This document shows positions 1-7,081 of a stretch of 34,366 nt of DNA, one piece after another; positions within the stretch are counted from its first letter, which is position 1; each line of letters begins with the position of its first letter. The position numbers were made by a program, and so were the translations under genes. The DNA is taken from the NCBI GenBank assembly GCA_945948535.1, contig CAMFBN010000024.1, positions 1 through 34,366 on the forward strand. Reading direction: 5' to 3'. The notes beneath the pieces were generated by a model, which worked only from the letters and a program-made list of their open reading frames with translations, did no database searches and was not told where the DNA came from. The DNA is from an uncultured Clostridia bacterium (GTDB taxonomy: Bacteria > Bacillota > Clostridia > Oscillospirales > Oscillospiraceae).

Positions 1-1
1 C

Positions 2-487
2 GTCATCGGCTTCCCCAACGGCTACGACACCACCGCCGCCAAGTGCTTCATGGCCTCTGATGCGGTAGATAACGGCGCGGACGAGGTGGACATGGTCATC
101 AACATCGGCTGGGCCAAGGAGGGCAAGTGGGCAGAAATCACCGACGAGATCGCTGCCGTGAAAAAGACCTGTAAGGGAAAACTCCTGAAGGTCATTATCG
201 AAACCTGTCTGCTCACCGACGAAGAAAAGATTGCCATGTGCAGGTGCGTGTCGGATTCCGGCGCGGACTATATCAAGACCTCCACGGGCTTTTCCAAGGC
301 CGGGGCTACCTTTGAGGATGTGGCACTGTTTAAGAAGCACGTGGCTCCCCATGTGAAAATCAAGGCCGCCGGCGGCATCTCCTCTCTGGAGGACGCTGAA
401 AAATTCATCGAGCTGGGTGCCGACCGGCTGGGCACCTCCCGAATCGTCAAGATTGCAAAAGGACTGGAAAACGACGGCACTTATTGA
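2..487 (+). CDS. deoC: Deoxyribose-phosphate aldolase, 5' end missing
   Basis: Class I aldolase that cleaves 2-deoxyribose 5-phosphate into acetaldehyde and glyceraldehyde 3-phosphate, the last step of deoxynucleoside catabolism. The reading frame is open from base 2, and its first residues ([14 protein letters not shown]) are a conserved DERA segment, so the gene begins before the window. Both family lysines are visible: the Schiff-base Lys in YIKTSTGF and the second active-site Lys in VKIKAAGG. The C-terminal phosphate-binding stretch ADRLGTSR is present. About 160 residues are seen of a family length near 220. It is followed by a heptad-repeat element and then deoD, so it is probably the upstream gene of a deo salvage operon. 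The identification is secure; the start cannot be seen. Confidence 0.96.
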   Translation, partial: VIGFPNGYDTTAAKCFMASDAVDNGADEVDMVINIGWAKEGKWAEITDEIAAVKKTCKGKLLKVIIETCLLTDEEKIAMCRCVSDSGADYIKTSTGFSKAGATFEDVALFKKHVAPHVKIKAAGGISSLEDAEKFIELGADRLGTSRIVKIAKGLENDGTY

Positions 488-492
488 ATTAG

Positions 493-630
493 GGGTGTGG
501 AGTGTGGAGTGATGGTATCGCCTTCGGCGATGAAATTAGAAAAGTAATCCAGATCTTCACTTCTCACTCCTCACTTCTCACTCCTCACTTCTCACTCTTC
601 ACTCTCCCACTCTTCACTCTCCACTCTCCA
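493..630. repeat. Heptad-arm palindromic element, type 2 (CTCACTY arms)
   Basis: Non-coding element between deoC and deoD. The left arm carries GTGTGGAGTGTGGAGTG. The core GGTATCGCCTTCGGCGATGA is a small hairpin. The right arm has about ten tandem units of roughly 7 bases of the form YTCACTY, complementary in type to the left arm. The layout and core resemble the elements at 1411-1582, 9910-10021 and 16752-16862, although the arm heptamer differs. The deoD ribosome site (AAGGAGG) starts just after it. Confidence 0.7.
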
Positions 631-656
631 TACTGTCTCATAAGGAGGACTATGCT

Positions 657-1403
657 ATGTTTACAACTCCCACCCCTCATATTTCCGCGAAGCCCGGGGA
701 TTTCGCCAAAACCGTGCTGATGCCCGGCGACCCTCTGCGCTCCAAATTCATCGCGGAAAATTTCCTCGAAAACCCTGTTCTGGTCAACAACGTCCGGGGC
801 GTTCAGGGCTACACCGGCACCTATAAAGGCGTAAAGGTCTCCGTCATGGCCTCCGGTATGGGGATGCCCGCCATCGGCATTTACTCCCACGAGCTGTTTA
901 ACGGCTACGGCGTGGAGAATATCATTCGCGTTGGTTCCGCCGGGGCCATTCAGGATGACATCAACCTCTACGACCTGGTGATTGCCCAGGGCGCCTGCAC
1001 CGATTCCAATTTTGGCGCCCAGTTCCATCTGCCCGGCACCTTTGCCCCCATTGCGAGCTTTGAGCTGCTCACCGAAGCGGTGAAGGCCGCCGAAGCCCAC
1101 GGGGCTACCTACCATGTGGGCAATGTCAATTCCTCCGATGTGTTCTACGGCGACCATATTGGTGTTCCCGAGGGCCTGGACAGCGTGTACGGTCTGCGAA
1201 AGATGGGTGTCATGGCTCTGGAAATGGAAGCCGCCGCCCTGTACATGAACGCTGCACGGTACGGTAAGCGCGCCTTGTGCATCTGCACCATTTCCGACCA
1301 TGTGCTCAAGGGCGTGGAAACCACCTCGGAAGAGCGGCAGACCGCCTTCACCACCATGATGGAGGTGGCGCTGGACGTGGCTGTGGCAATGGAAGGAAAG
1401 TAA
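657..1403 (+). CDS. deoD: Purine nucleoside phosphorylase, DeoD type
   Basis: Cytoplasmic phosphorylase that splits purine (deoxy)nucleosides with phosphate into base and (deoxy)ribose 1-phosphate, feeding deoB and deoC. At 248 residues it fits the hexameric bacterial NP-I family, which runs about 235-240. Visible motifs are the phosphate-binding GDPLR at 24-28, RVGSAG at 91-96, the nucleoside-binding EMEAAALY near 189-196, and ISDH near 212-215, whose Asp is the family's general acid. AAGGAGG lies about 8 bases before the chosen ATG. An ATG five bases upstream is in another frame. The gene sits between two repeat elements inside the deo cluster. Confidence 0.97.
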   Translation: MFTTPTPHISAKPGDFAKTVLMPGDPLRSKFIAENFLENPVLVNNVRGVQGYTGTYKGVKVSVMASGMGMPAIGIYSHELFNGYGVENIIRVGSAGAIQDDINLYDLVIAQGACTDSNFGAQFHLPGTFAPIASFELLTEAVKAAEAHGATYHVGNVNSSDVFYGDHIGVPEGLDSVYGLRKMGVMALEMEAAALYMNAARYGKRALCICTISDHVLKGVETTSEERQTAFTTMMEVALDVAVAMEGK

Positions 1404-1410
1404 AGGAGAA

Positions 1411-1582
1411 TTGAATTGACAATTGACAATGAACAATTGACAATTGTGGTATCCCTTCGGGATGAATTAAAATAAACTACAAGCACGAAATACCTGCGGT
1501 TTTTCCATAGGAACCTGCCAGTTATGACATTTTTTAATTGTCCCGCAGGGATTCCTAAATTGTCAACTGTCAATTGTCAACT
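1411..1582. repeat. Heptad-arm palindromic element, type 1, copy A (with internal insert)
   Basis: The left arm has tandem AATTGAC/AATGAAC-type heptamers, followed by a CCCTTCGGG mini-hairpin. The right half has CCCGCAGGG and then AATTGTC-type heptamers, which complement the left arm. Compared with the copies at 9910 and 16752, this one carries about 60 extra bases between the two half-cores (roughly 1475-1535). It fills the deoD-deoB gap. No coding capacity is supported. Confidence 0.85.
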
Positions 1583-1623
1583 AAAGAACAATTTTCTCTA
1601 TCAACCATGAATCAGGTGATTTT

Positions 1624-2790
1624 ATGAAGCGTATCTTTTTAATCGTTCTGGATTCCTTCGGCATCGGGGCCATGCCGGACAGCGAGAGCTTCGGCGATGT
1701 GGGGGTGAACACCCTGCGGGCCTGTGCGTCTTCCTCGAAACTGCGGATTCCGAATATGATTTCCGCCGGTTTGGGCAATATTGACGGCGTGGAGTGTCTT
1801 CCCAAGACTGACGCCCCCGTGGGGGCCTATGCCCGGCTGACGGAGAAGTCCATGGGAAAGGACACCACCATCGGCCACTGGGAGATTTCCGGTATCATCT
1901 CCCCCAAGCCCCTGCCCACCTATCCCGAGGGCTTCCCGAAAGAGGTGCTGGATGCCTTTGAAGCTGCCACGGGCCGGGGGGTGCTGTGCAACAAGCCCTA
2001 TTCCGGCACGGAGGTCATTCGGGATTACGGCAAAGAGCATATGGAGACGGGCAAGTGGATCGTATATACCTCTGCCGACTCTGTGTTTCAGGTCGCCGCC
2101 CATGAGGCTGTGGTTCCTCTTGAGGAGTTGTACGACGCCTGCCGCAAGGCCCGGCAGATTCTGCGGGGCACACACGGCGTGGGCCGGGTGATTGCAAGGC
2201 CCTTTGTGGGCAGTCCTGCCGAGGGCTTCCGCCGCACGCCCAACCGCCACGATTTTTCTCTGGAGCCCCCTGCAGAAACCATGCTGGACGCCGTCAGGGC
2301 AGCGGGGCTCGACTGCCTTGCCGTGGGCAAAATCCATGATATTTTCGCGGGACACGGGGATACGGAGTACGTCTTCAACAAGAGCAATGCCGACGGGATG
2401 GCCCATACGGACGACTTTGCCGCCCGGGATTTTCACGGCCTGTGCTTCGTGAATCTGGTGGATTTCGACATGGTCTACGGACACCGCCGGGATATTGACG
2501 GCTACGCGAAGGCCCTGTCGGAATTTGACGCCTGGCTGGGGGAGTTCCTGCCCAAATTGGGGCCGGAGGATATTCTGATGATTACCGCCGACCACGGCTG
2601 TGATCCATCCTATACCGCCACCACCGACCACACAAGAGAATATGTGCCCCTGCTGGTGCTGGGTCAGGCTGTAAAGCCCGGGAACTTAGGCACAAGGGCC
2701 AGCTTTGCCGACATCGCCGCCACGGTTACGGAACTGCTGGGGGTGGCGTATTCCACGCCTGGCAAAAGCTTCGCAGGAGAAATCGTGTAA
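1624..2790 (+). CDS. deoB: Phosphopentomutase
   Basis: Interconverts (deoxy)ribose 1-phosphate and 5-phosphate, linking DeoD to DeoC. It is a cytoplasmic alkaline-phosphatase-superfamily enzyme. At 388 residues it matches the family length. It opens with the metal-binding Asp in FLIVLDSFGIG (residues 5-15). It carries the active-site threonine segment GKDTTIGHWE at 78-87 and the C-terminal metal ligands in TADHGCDPS followed by TDHTREY. AGGTG lies 5 bases before the ATG. The upstream gap holds a heptad-repeat element, and the RAYT unit begins 5 bases after the stop. Confidence 0.98.
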   Translation: MKRIFLIVLDSFGIGAMPDSESFGDVGVNTLRACASSSKLRIPNMISAGLGNIDGVECLPKTDAPVGAYARLTEKSMGKDTTIGHWEISGIISPKPLPTYPEGFPKEVLDAFEAATGRGVLCNKPYSGTEVIRDYGKEHMETGKWIVYTSADSVFQVAAHEAVVPLEELYDACRKARQILRGTHGVGRVIARPFVGSPAEGFRRTPNRHDFSLEPPAETMLDAVRAAGLDCLAVGKIHDIFAGHGDTEYVFNKSNADGMAHTDDFAARDFHGLCFVNLVDFDMVYGHRRDIDGYAKALSEFDAWLGEFLPKLGPEDILMITADHGCDPSYTATTDHTREYVPLLVLGQAVKPGNLGTRASFADIAATVTELLGVAYSTPGKSFAGEIV

Positions 2791-2795
2791 CATAG

Positions 2796-3369
2796 GGTAG
2801 GGCGGGGGCTTGCCCCCGCCAACCAGATAACGAATACTGCCATGGAATATCAAAGCCGTAAGCATCCAAGGTTAAAACAATACGACTACAGTCTCCCGGG
2901 TTGCTATTTTGTCACAATTCACACGCTTCCGGATGTCCCATCATTATCCTTGGTACAGAACGGAAACACAAATCAGAGGGCGTGTATTCGCCTGCTGCCG
3001 CCGGGAGAAATTGCGCGGCAGCAGCTGTTGGAACTGGAGAAAAGATTCCTGCATATGAGGCTGGATAAATATGTGATCATGCCAACCCATATCCACGCGA
3101 TTCTGACCCTGACTGAGGGCAGCGAAGCTTCGCTTTCGGGTGTCGTCGGTGCGTATAAGTCTTTGACGACTCGCGTGTTGAACCAATTGTTCGACACACC
3201 GGGCTGGAAATGGTTTCAAACCTCGTTCTATGAAACGGTACTAAGAAACGAAAAGGCATATCAGGAATGTTGGCGTTATATTGATGAAAACCCGGACAAA
3301 TGGTCGCTGAAACCAGATGATATGTAGAATTGCGACTGCGCTGCGGCGGGGGCAAGCCCCCGCCCTACC
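2796..3369. mobile_element. RAYT unit bounded by inverted 25-base REP hairpins
   Basis: A 574-base unit. The 25 bases at 2796-2820 are the exact reverse complement of the 25 bases at 3345-3369. Each end is itself a hairpin (GGCGGGGGC with GCCCCCGCC) attached to a GGTAG head, which is the classic REP layout. The transposase gene lies between them. The unit splits deoB from cdd and starts 5 bases after the deoB stop. Its right end lies just before the cdd ribosome site. As RNA the hairpins could also influence processing or termination, but neither has a U-tract. Confidence 0.88.
2842..3327 (+). CDS. REP-associated tyrosine transposase (RAYT, Y1/IS200-like)
   Basis: A 161-residue single-strand DNA transposase-like protein of the Y1 HUH superfamily. 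The HUH motif is seen in MPTHIHAIL near residue 75. The C-terminal part FYETVLRNEKAY...WRYIDENPDKW matches the RAYT form, in which a Tyr near FYE should be the nucleophile. The N-terminal YDYSLPGCYFVTIHT is also typical. Known RAYTs act on REP hairpins, and this gene is bracketed by a perfect inverted pair of them. No TnpB or second IS gene is present. There is no clear ribosome site before the ATG, so expression may be weak. The frame is intact with no sign of decay. Confidence 0.9.
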   Translation: MEYQSRKHPRLKQYDYSLPGCYFVTIHTLPDVPSLSLVQNGNTNQRACIRLLPPGEIARQQLLELEKRFLHMRLDKYVIMPTHIHAILTLTEGSEASLSGVVGAYKSLTTRVLNQLFDTPGWKWFQTSFYETVLRNEKAYQECWRYIDENPDKWSLKPDDM

Positions 3370-3384
3370 TTTAGGAGGGCAACG

Positions 3385-3801
3385 ATGCTGCCAAATGAAT
3401 TATGTAAACTTGCAATGGAAGCCATGGGCCACGCCTATGCGCCCTACTCCGGTTTTCAGGTGGGCGCGGCGCTGCTGTGTGCCGACGGAAGCGTCTATCA
3501 GGGCTGCAACATCGAAAACGCTGCCTACAGTCCCACCAACTGCGCCGAGCGGACGGCAATTTTCAAGGCCGTCTATGACGGACACCGGGACTTTACCGCC
3601 ATCGCCGTCTGCGGCGGAAAGGGTGGCGTCATCACCGGAGCCTTCCCACCCTGCGGCGTCTGCCGTCAGGTCATGCGGGAGTTCTGCGGAGACGATTTCC
3701 GCATCTATCTGGTAAACGATAAGGGCTTTGAGACGGTGACTCTGGCTCAGCTTTTGCCCTATGGCTTCACTGCCGGGGAGCATATGTCCGCTAACGAGTG
3801 A
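3385..3801 (+). CDS. cdd: Cytidine deaminase
   Basis: Zinc enzyme that deaminates cytidine and deoxycytidine to uridine forms in nucleoside salvage. The 138-residue protein matches the short homotetrameric family. Zn ligands and catalytic Glu are visible: C53-A54-E55 in NCAERTA, and C90 and C93 in PPCGVCRQ. The substrate-binding stretch GCNIENAAY lies near 40-48. AGGAGGG ends 7 bases before the ATG and lies right after the RAYT unit, so the insertion preserved or supplied the spacing. It continues the deo salvage cluster and is followed by a separate promoter for the lipoprotein gene. Confidence 0.97.
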   Translation: MLPNELCKLAMEAMGHAYAPYSGFQVGAALLCADGSVYQGCNIENAAYSPTNCAERTAIFKAVYDGHRDFTAIAVCGGKGGVITGAFPPCGVCRQVMREFCGDDFRIYLVNDKGFETVTLAQLLPYGFTAGEHMSANE

Positions 3802-3849
3802 CATTTGCTTTTACTTGGCGGAAATTCCCGGAAAAATCACGTTTGGGTG

Positions 3850-3878
3850 TTGATTTTTTGTGGGAAATGTGCGACAAT
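3850..3878 (+). promoter_or_regulatory. Probable sigma-A promoter of the BMP lipoprotein gene
   Basis: TTGATT, a 17-base spacer and GACAAT. The -10 box is imperfect. The start would leave a leader of about 45 bases holding a small GGTAT/ATACC hairpin before GGAGG. No purine riboswitch was recognised. Confidence 0.5.
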
Positions 3879-3928
3879 GAAAAAGGTATGTTCCGATACC
3901 GAATCCTAAAATTTTGGAGGAATACATC

Positions 3929-5140
3929 ATGAAAAAGATTCTGGCTGTGCTGCTGGTTCTGGCTATGACGCTGGCGCTGGCTGCCTGCGGCGGCTCCTCT
4001 GCCCCCGCCGCCACCGAGGCTCCTGCGGCTCCCGCTGCTACCGAGGCTCCTGCGGCTCCCGCTGAGACCGAGGCTGCCGCTACCGAGGCTCCCGCCGCTG
4101 CGGCTTCCGCAGACGACGTGCCCGACGAAATGACCTCTGCCGACGGCAAGTATCAGATCGCCTTCGTCACCGACGTGGGCCAGCTGAAGGATAAGTCCTT
4201 CAACCAGGGCACCTTCGACGGCGTGAAGCTGTACGCCGCACAGAACGGCAAGTCCTACAAGTACTATCAGCCCGCCGGCGGCGATCAGGCTACCGACGAC
4301 GACCGTTACGACGCCATGAAGCTGGCTGCCGACAACGGCGCTGAGGTTATTGTCTGCGCCGGCTTTATGCAGGGCAACGCTCTGGCAAAGGCTGCCGCTG
4401 AGTTCACCGACGTCAAGTTCGTCTTCATCGACGGCTGGGCAATGGGCATGAACAATGTTGCCGGCATCTGCTTCCGTGAGGAGCAGTGCGGCTACCTGGC
4501 CGGCTACGCTGCCGTTATGGACGGCTACACCAAGCTGGGCTTCTGCGGCGGCGGCGGCGGTACCAACGCTGCCTGTGACCGCTACGGCTACGGCTTCGTG
4601 CAGGGCGCTGACGCTGCCGCTGCCAAGCTGGGCGTGCAGGTCGAGATGAACTACTCCTGGCTGTACGGTTCTTCCTTCCAGGCTTCCAACGAGCTGCAGA
4701 CCATGGCTGCCGGCTGGTACACCAACGGCACTGAGGTTATCTTCGCCTGTGGCGGCTCCATGTTCCAGTCCATCGCCGCTGCCGCTTCCGCTGAGGATGC
4801 CAATGTCATCGGCGTTGACGTTGACCAGTCCTTCGAGTCCCCCACCGTTATCACCTCCGCTATGAAGGGCATCGGCGAGGCTGCTCAGCAGGCTCTGAAG
4901 GCTGCTGAGTCCGAGGACAGCTGGAACGCCTTCATCGGCGACGGCAACACCGCCATCACTCTGGGCGCTGCCGAGGGCGCTGTGGGCCTGCCCACCGCTA
5001 CCTGGTCTCTGGAAGGCTGGACCGTTGTTGACTACGAGGCTATGCTGGCTGACATCGTCTCCGGCAAGGTTGTCGTTGACAACGCGGACGTTCCCGAACC
5101 CGCCAGCACCGCCAATGTGACCATGAACATTGTCAAGTAA
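3929..5140 (+). CDS. BMP-family nucleoside-binding lipoprotein (ABC transporter)
   Basis: Extracytoplasmic solute-binding protein of the BmpA/Med/PnrA family, whose known members bind purine and pyrimidine nucleosides. It has a lipoprotein signal: KK, a hydrophobic run and the lipobox LAAC with acylated Cys20. A low-complexity linker of APAATEAP-type repeats follows (about residues 22-65). The BMP fold starts at YQIAFVTDVG, with family features such as DKSFNQGTFDG. The ATG at 3929 is chosen because GGAGG at 3916-3920 sits 8 bases upstream; an earlier in-frame TTG would overlap that site. Mature length fits the family. No ATPase or permease gene is next to it, so partners must be elsewhere. 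Nucleoside as ligand is inferred from family and from the deo/cdd context. Confidence 0.93.
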   Translation: MKKILAVLLVLAMTLALAACGGSSAPAATEAPAAPAATEAPAAPAETEAAATEAPAAAASADDVPDEMTSADGKYQIAFVTDVGQLKDKSFNQGTFDGVKLYAAQNGKSYKYYQPAGGDQATDDDRYDAMKLAADNGAEVIVCAGFMQGNALAKAAAEFTDVKFVFIDGWAMGMNNVAGICFREEQCGYLAGYAAVMDGYTKLGFCGGGGGTNAACDRYGYGFVQGADAAAAKLGVQVEMNYSWLYGSSFQASNELQTMAAGWYTNGTEVIFACGGSMFQSIAAAASAEDANVIGVDVDQSFESPTVITSAMKGIGEAAQQALKAAESEDSWNAFIGDGNTAITLGAAEGAVGLPTATWSLEGWTVVDYEAMLADIVSGKVVVDNADVPEPASTANVTMNIVK

Positions 5141-5161
5141 TTTTTGACGGTACACAATTTT

Positions 5162-5190
5162 CCCCGGCATCTTCGGATGCCGGGGTTTTT
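5162..5190 (+). terminator. Intrinsic terminator after the BMP lipoprotein gene
   Basis: Perfect 10-base stem CCCCGGCATC / GATGCCGGGG with a TTCG tetraloop, followed by TTTTT. Confidence 0.93.
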
Positions 5191-5290
5191 GCGGCGAGTC
5201 GCCGTTGACAATGCGTGGGCCGCAGGGCGGCCAGCCAATGCGTGCTCGGCTGGTGCGTATTCGATACACCATTGGGTACAGCTCGGTATC
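5186..5290 (+). repeat. Post-terminator conserved module, copy 1
   Basis: Begins with the terminator U-tract and continues with TTTTTGCGGCGAGTCGCCG, then GACAATGCGT, a variable spacer of about 50 bases, and ACACCATTGGGTA followed by GCTCGGT. The same blocks in the same order follow the cstA terminator at 30288-30366 on the other strand. CGGCGA-G-TCGCCG is a small inverted repeat. No protein is supported. Confidence 0.75.
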
Positions 5291-5306
5291 GTTTCTGCTG
5301 TGCGGC

Positions 5307-5336
5307 AAAGAAGAAGGCTCCCTTATTGAGGGAGCC
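5307..5336 (-). terminator. Intrinsic terminator after the nitroreductase gene
   Basis: Stem GGCTCCC / GGGAGCC with a 7-base loop. On the minus strand it is followed by TTCTTCTTT. It lies just beyond the nitroreductase stop and ends the ilvD-ATPase-nitroreductase transcript. Confidence 0.8.
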
Positions 5337-5341
5337 ATTGT

Positions 5342-5872
5342 TCATTCCTTCACGCTGACCAGTGTGTCAAAGTCCTTTCGCTTTTTGGGACGGAGGGGAT
5401 CCCCCTCGGCGGCATAGCCAAGAGTGATAACCAGCCGGGCGGGGGAGTCGATGCCGGTGATCTCCCGCAGCTTTTTGTCGTCAATCCATCCGAGAATGCA
5501 GCTGGACAGCCCCTGAGACGTGGCCTCCGCCGTCAGGTAGGCGGCGGTGATGCCGATGTCGATGGAGCGGTAGTCGATGCCTTTGACCTTCGCGCCCATG
5601 GCGGCGGATTTGCTGTAGGGCTGCTCGGAAATGACGATCAGAACCGGGGCCTGTGAGGCGAATTTGTTCATGCCCAGCCCACTACAGGCTTTTGCCGCCG
5701 CCTTTGCCGCTTCCCCACGGCAGACGGTGAGATGGTAGGGCTGGGCGTTGCAGGCGGAGGGGGCAAGGCGGGCCGCTTCCAGCACGGCGTCCAGCTTCTC
5801 CTGTTCTACGGGGCGATGCTCGTCGTATGCACGGCAGGACTGCCGGGTTTGGGCGATTTCGAGAAAATTCAT
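5342..5872 (-). CDS. Nitroreductase-family flavoprotein (small)
   Basis: FMN-binding oxidoreductase of the nitroreductase superfamily, 176 residues, towards the short end of the family. The N-terminal RQSCRAYDEHRPV carries the Arg/Ser FMN-phosphate contacts, and SACNAQPYHLTV the flavin-contacting Asn. The C-terminal GYAAEGDPLRPKKRK is the usual family ending. The substrate cannot be read from sequence. AGGAGG lies 7 bases before the ATG, and the gap to the upstream ATPase gene is only 18 bases, so the two are co-transcribed. The link to ilvD is positional only; no role in branched-chain synthesis is implied. Confidence 0.9.
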   Translation of the reverse strand: MNFLEIAQTRQSCRAYDEHRPVEQEKLDAVLEAARLAPSACNAQPYHLTVCRGEAAKAAAKACSGLGMNKFASQAPVLIVISEQPYSKSAAMGAKVKGIDYRSIDIGITAAYLTAEATSQGLSSCILGWIDDKKLREITGIDSPARLVITLGYAAEGDPLRPKKRKDFDTLVSVKE

Positions 5873-5890
5873 AATGGTTCCTCCTGATTT

Positions 5891-7081
5891 TTACTGCTTC
5901 GCCAGCAGCCCGTCGATGAACTGGGTAGCGGCTCTTGCTGAGCGTCCGCCCCGGCCCAGCGCGAAGCGTTCCGCCAGCATATCCAGCTGGTTTGTGTCCA
6001 TGGTGACACCTTTTTCCTCCGCCAGATGCCGGACGATGCCGAGGTAGACTTCCTTGCTGGGCTTTTGGAAGGTGACCTGAATGCCAAACCGCTCGGACAG
6101 GGAGATGATCTCCTGCATGGTGTCGTTGCGGTGGATATCATCGCCGTCCCGGCCGGAGAAGCTCTCCTTTACCAGATGGCGGCGGTTGGAGGTGGCGTAG
6201 ATCACCACGTTGCGGCTCTTGGCGGAGACGCTGCCCTCTAAAATGGCCTTGAGAGCGCTGAAATTGTCATCGTCCTTCTGAAAACTCAGGTCATCGATGA
6301 ACAGGATGAATTTCAGGGGGTTGGTGTTCAGCTCGTCCAAAATGGCGGGGATGGCATGAAGCTGCTCCTTGCGCACCTCCAGAATCCGCAGGCCCCGGTC
6401 GTGGAGCTCGTTGACCACCGCCTTGACGGTGGAGGATTTGCCGGTGCCCGCGTCGCCGGTGAGCAGAATGTTGGCGGCGGGCTTGCCTTCCAGCAGGGCA
6501 ATGGTGTTGTCCAGAATAATCTGCTGCTCCCGCTTGTAGTCGACGAGGGAGGACAGCCGGGTCTGATCGGGGTTGATGACGGGGACGATGCGGTTTCCCT
6601 CGCCGATGTAGAACATGATGTGCTTGGCGTATAACCCAAAGCCGTACCGGTGGATATTGGCGCAGCGCTGGTGGTAGCTTTCCGCGATATTCACGCGTTT
6701 CGTGGCGAAAACGGGAAGATATCCGTCCCAGTTAAGGCCTTCCCGGAGGGCTTCCGGGGTCAGGTCGGCGACGGCCTGCAAAATTTCCAGCTCCTGCTCT
6801 ACCTCCACTTCCATCTCGGGCCAGGGCTTCGCGCCCTTGCCGATCATGCGGATGTAGGCATTCTCATCGTTGTTGACGATGTGCTGGACGTAGCCCGCCA
6901 GCGTCCGCTTCTCCGTGTCGTAAAGGGAAGACACAAAAGCGGCGTACTTGGAGACGGCCTGCGCGGTGTCGTTTTCCCGGCTGCTTAAGTAGTCCAGCAG
7001 CGCGGATACTACGGGGTCAGCCAGCAGCGCCCGGAAAATCGCCAGGGAATTTAGTCGAATGTGCAGTTTGTTCAGCTTCAT
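5891..7081 (-). CDS. DUF815-type AAA ATPase
   Basis: A 396-residue cytoplasmic P-loop ATPase of the DUF815 family, function unknown. The N-terminal ~170 residues are helical without a recognised motif. Walker A GDAGTGKS is at 209-216 and Walker B FILFIDD at 258-264. YATSNRRHL, a sensor-like segment, and an Arg-rich [11 protein letters not shown] near the C-terminus complete the AAA module. The start codon overlaps the ilvD stop (ATGA), which suggests translational coupling. The family is AAA-like, so remodelling of a protein partner is a guess. Nitroreductase follows in the same transcript. Confidence 0.9.
   Translation of the reverse strand: MKLNKLHIRLNSLAIFRALLADPVVSALLDYLSSRENDTAQAVSKYAAFVSSLYDTEKRTLAGYVQHIVNNDENAYIRMIGKGAKPWPEMEVEVEQELEILQAVADLTPEALREGLNWDGYLPVFATKRVNIAESYHQRCANIHRYGFGLYAKHIMFYIGEGNRIVPVINPDQTRLSSLVDYKREQQIILDNTIALLEGKPAANILLTGDAGTGKSSTVKAVVNELHDRGLRILEVRKEQLHAIPAILDELNTNPLKFILFIDDLSFQKDDDNFSALKAILEGSVSAKSRNVVIYATSNRRHLVKESFSGRDGDDIHRNDTMQEIISLSERFGIQVTFQKPSKEVYLGIVRHLAEEKGVTMDTNQLDMLAERFALGRGGRSARAATQFIDGLLAKQ

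Noticed and set aside
540..630. Possible CRISPR or minisatellite array
   Set aside because: Units are about 7 bases with no unique spacers, and the layout matches the palindromic element family, not CRISPR.
3802..3928. Purine riboswitch upstream of the nucleoside-binding lipoprotein gene
   Set aside because: The leader after the proposed promoter is only about 45 bases, and no purine-aptamer loops are seen.
3791..5338. A long minus-strand open frame (515 codons) opposite the BMP lipoprotein gene
   Set aside because: It is antisense to a clear gene, lacks a ribosome site and consists of low-complexity Gly/Ala/Val sequence caused by strong codon bias on the coding strand.
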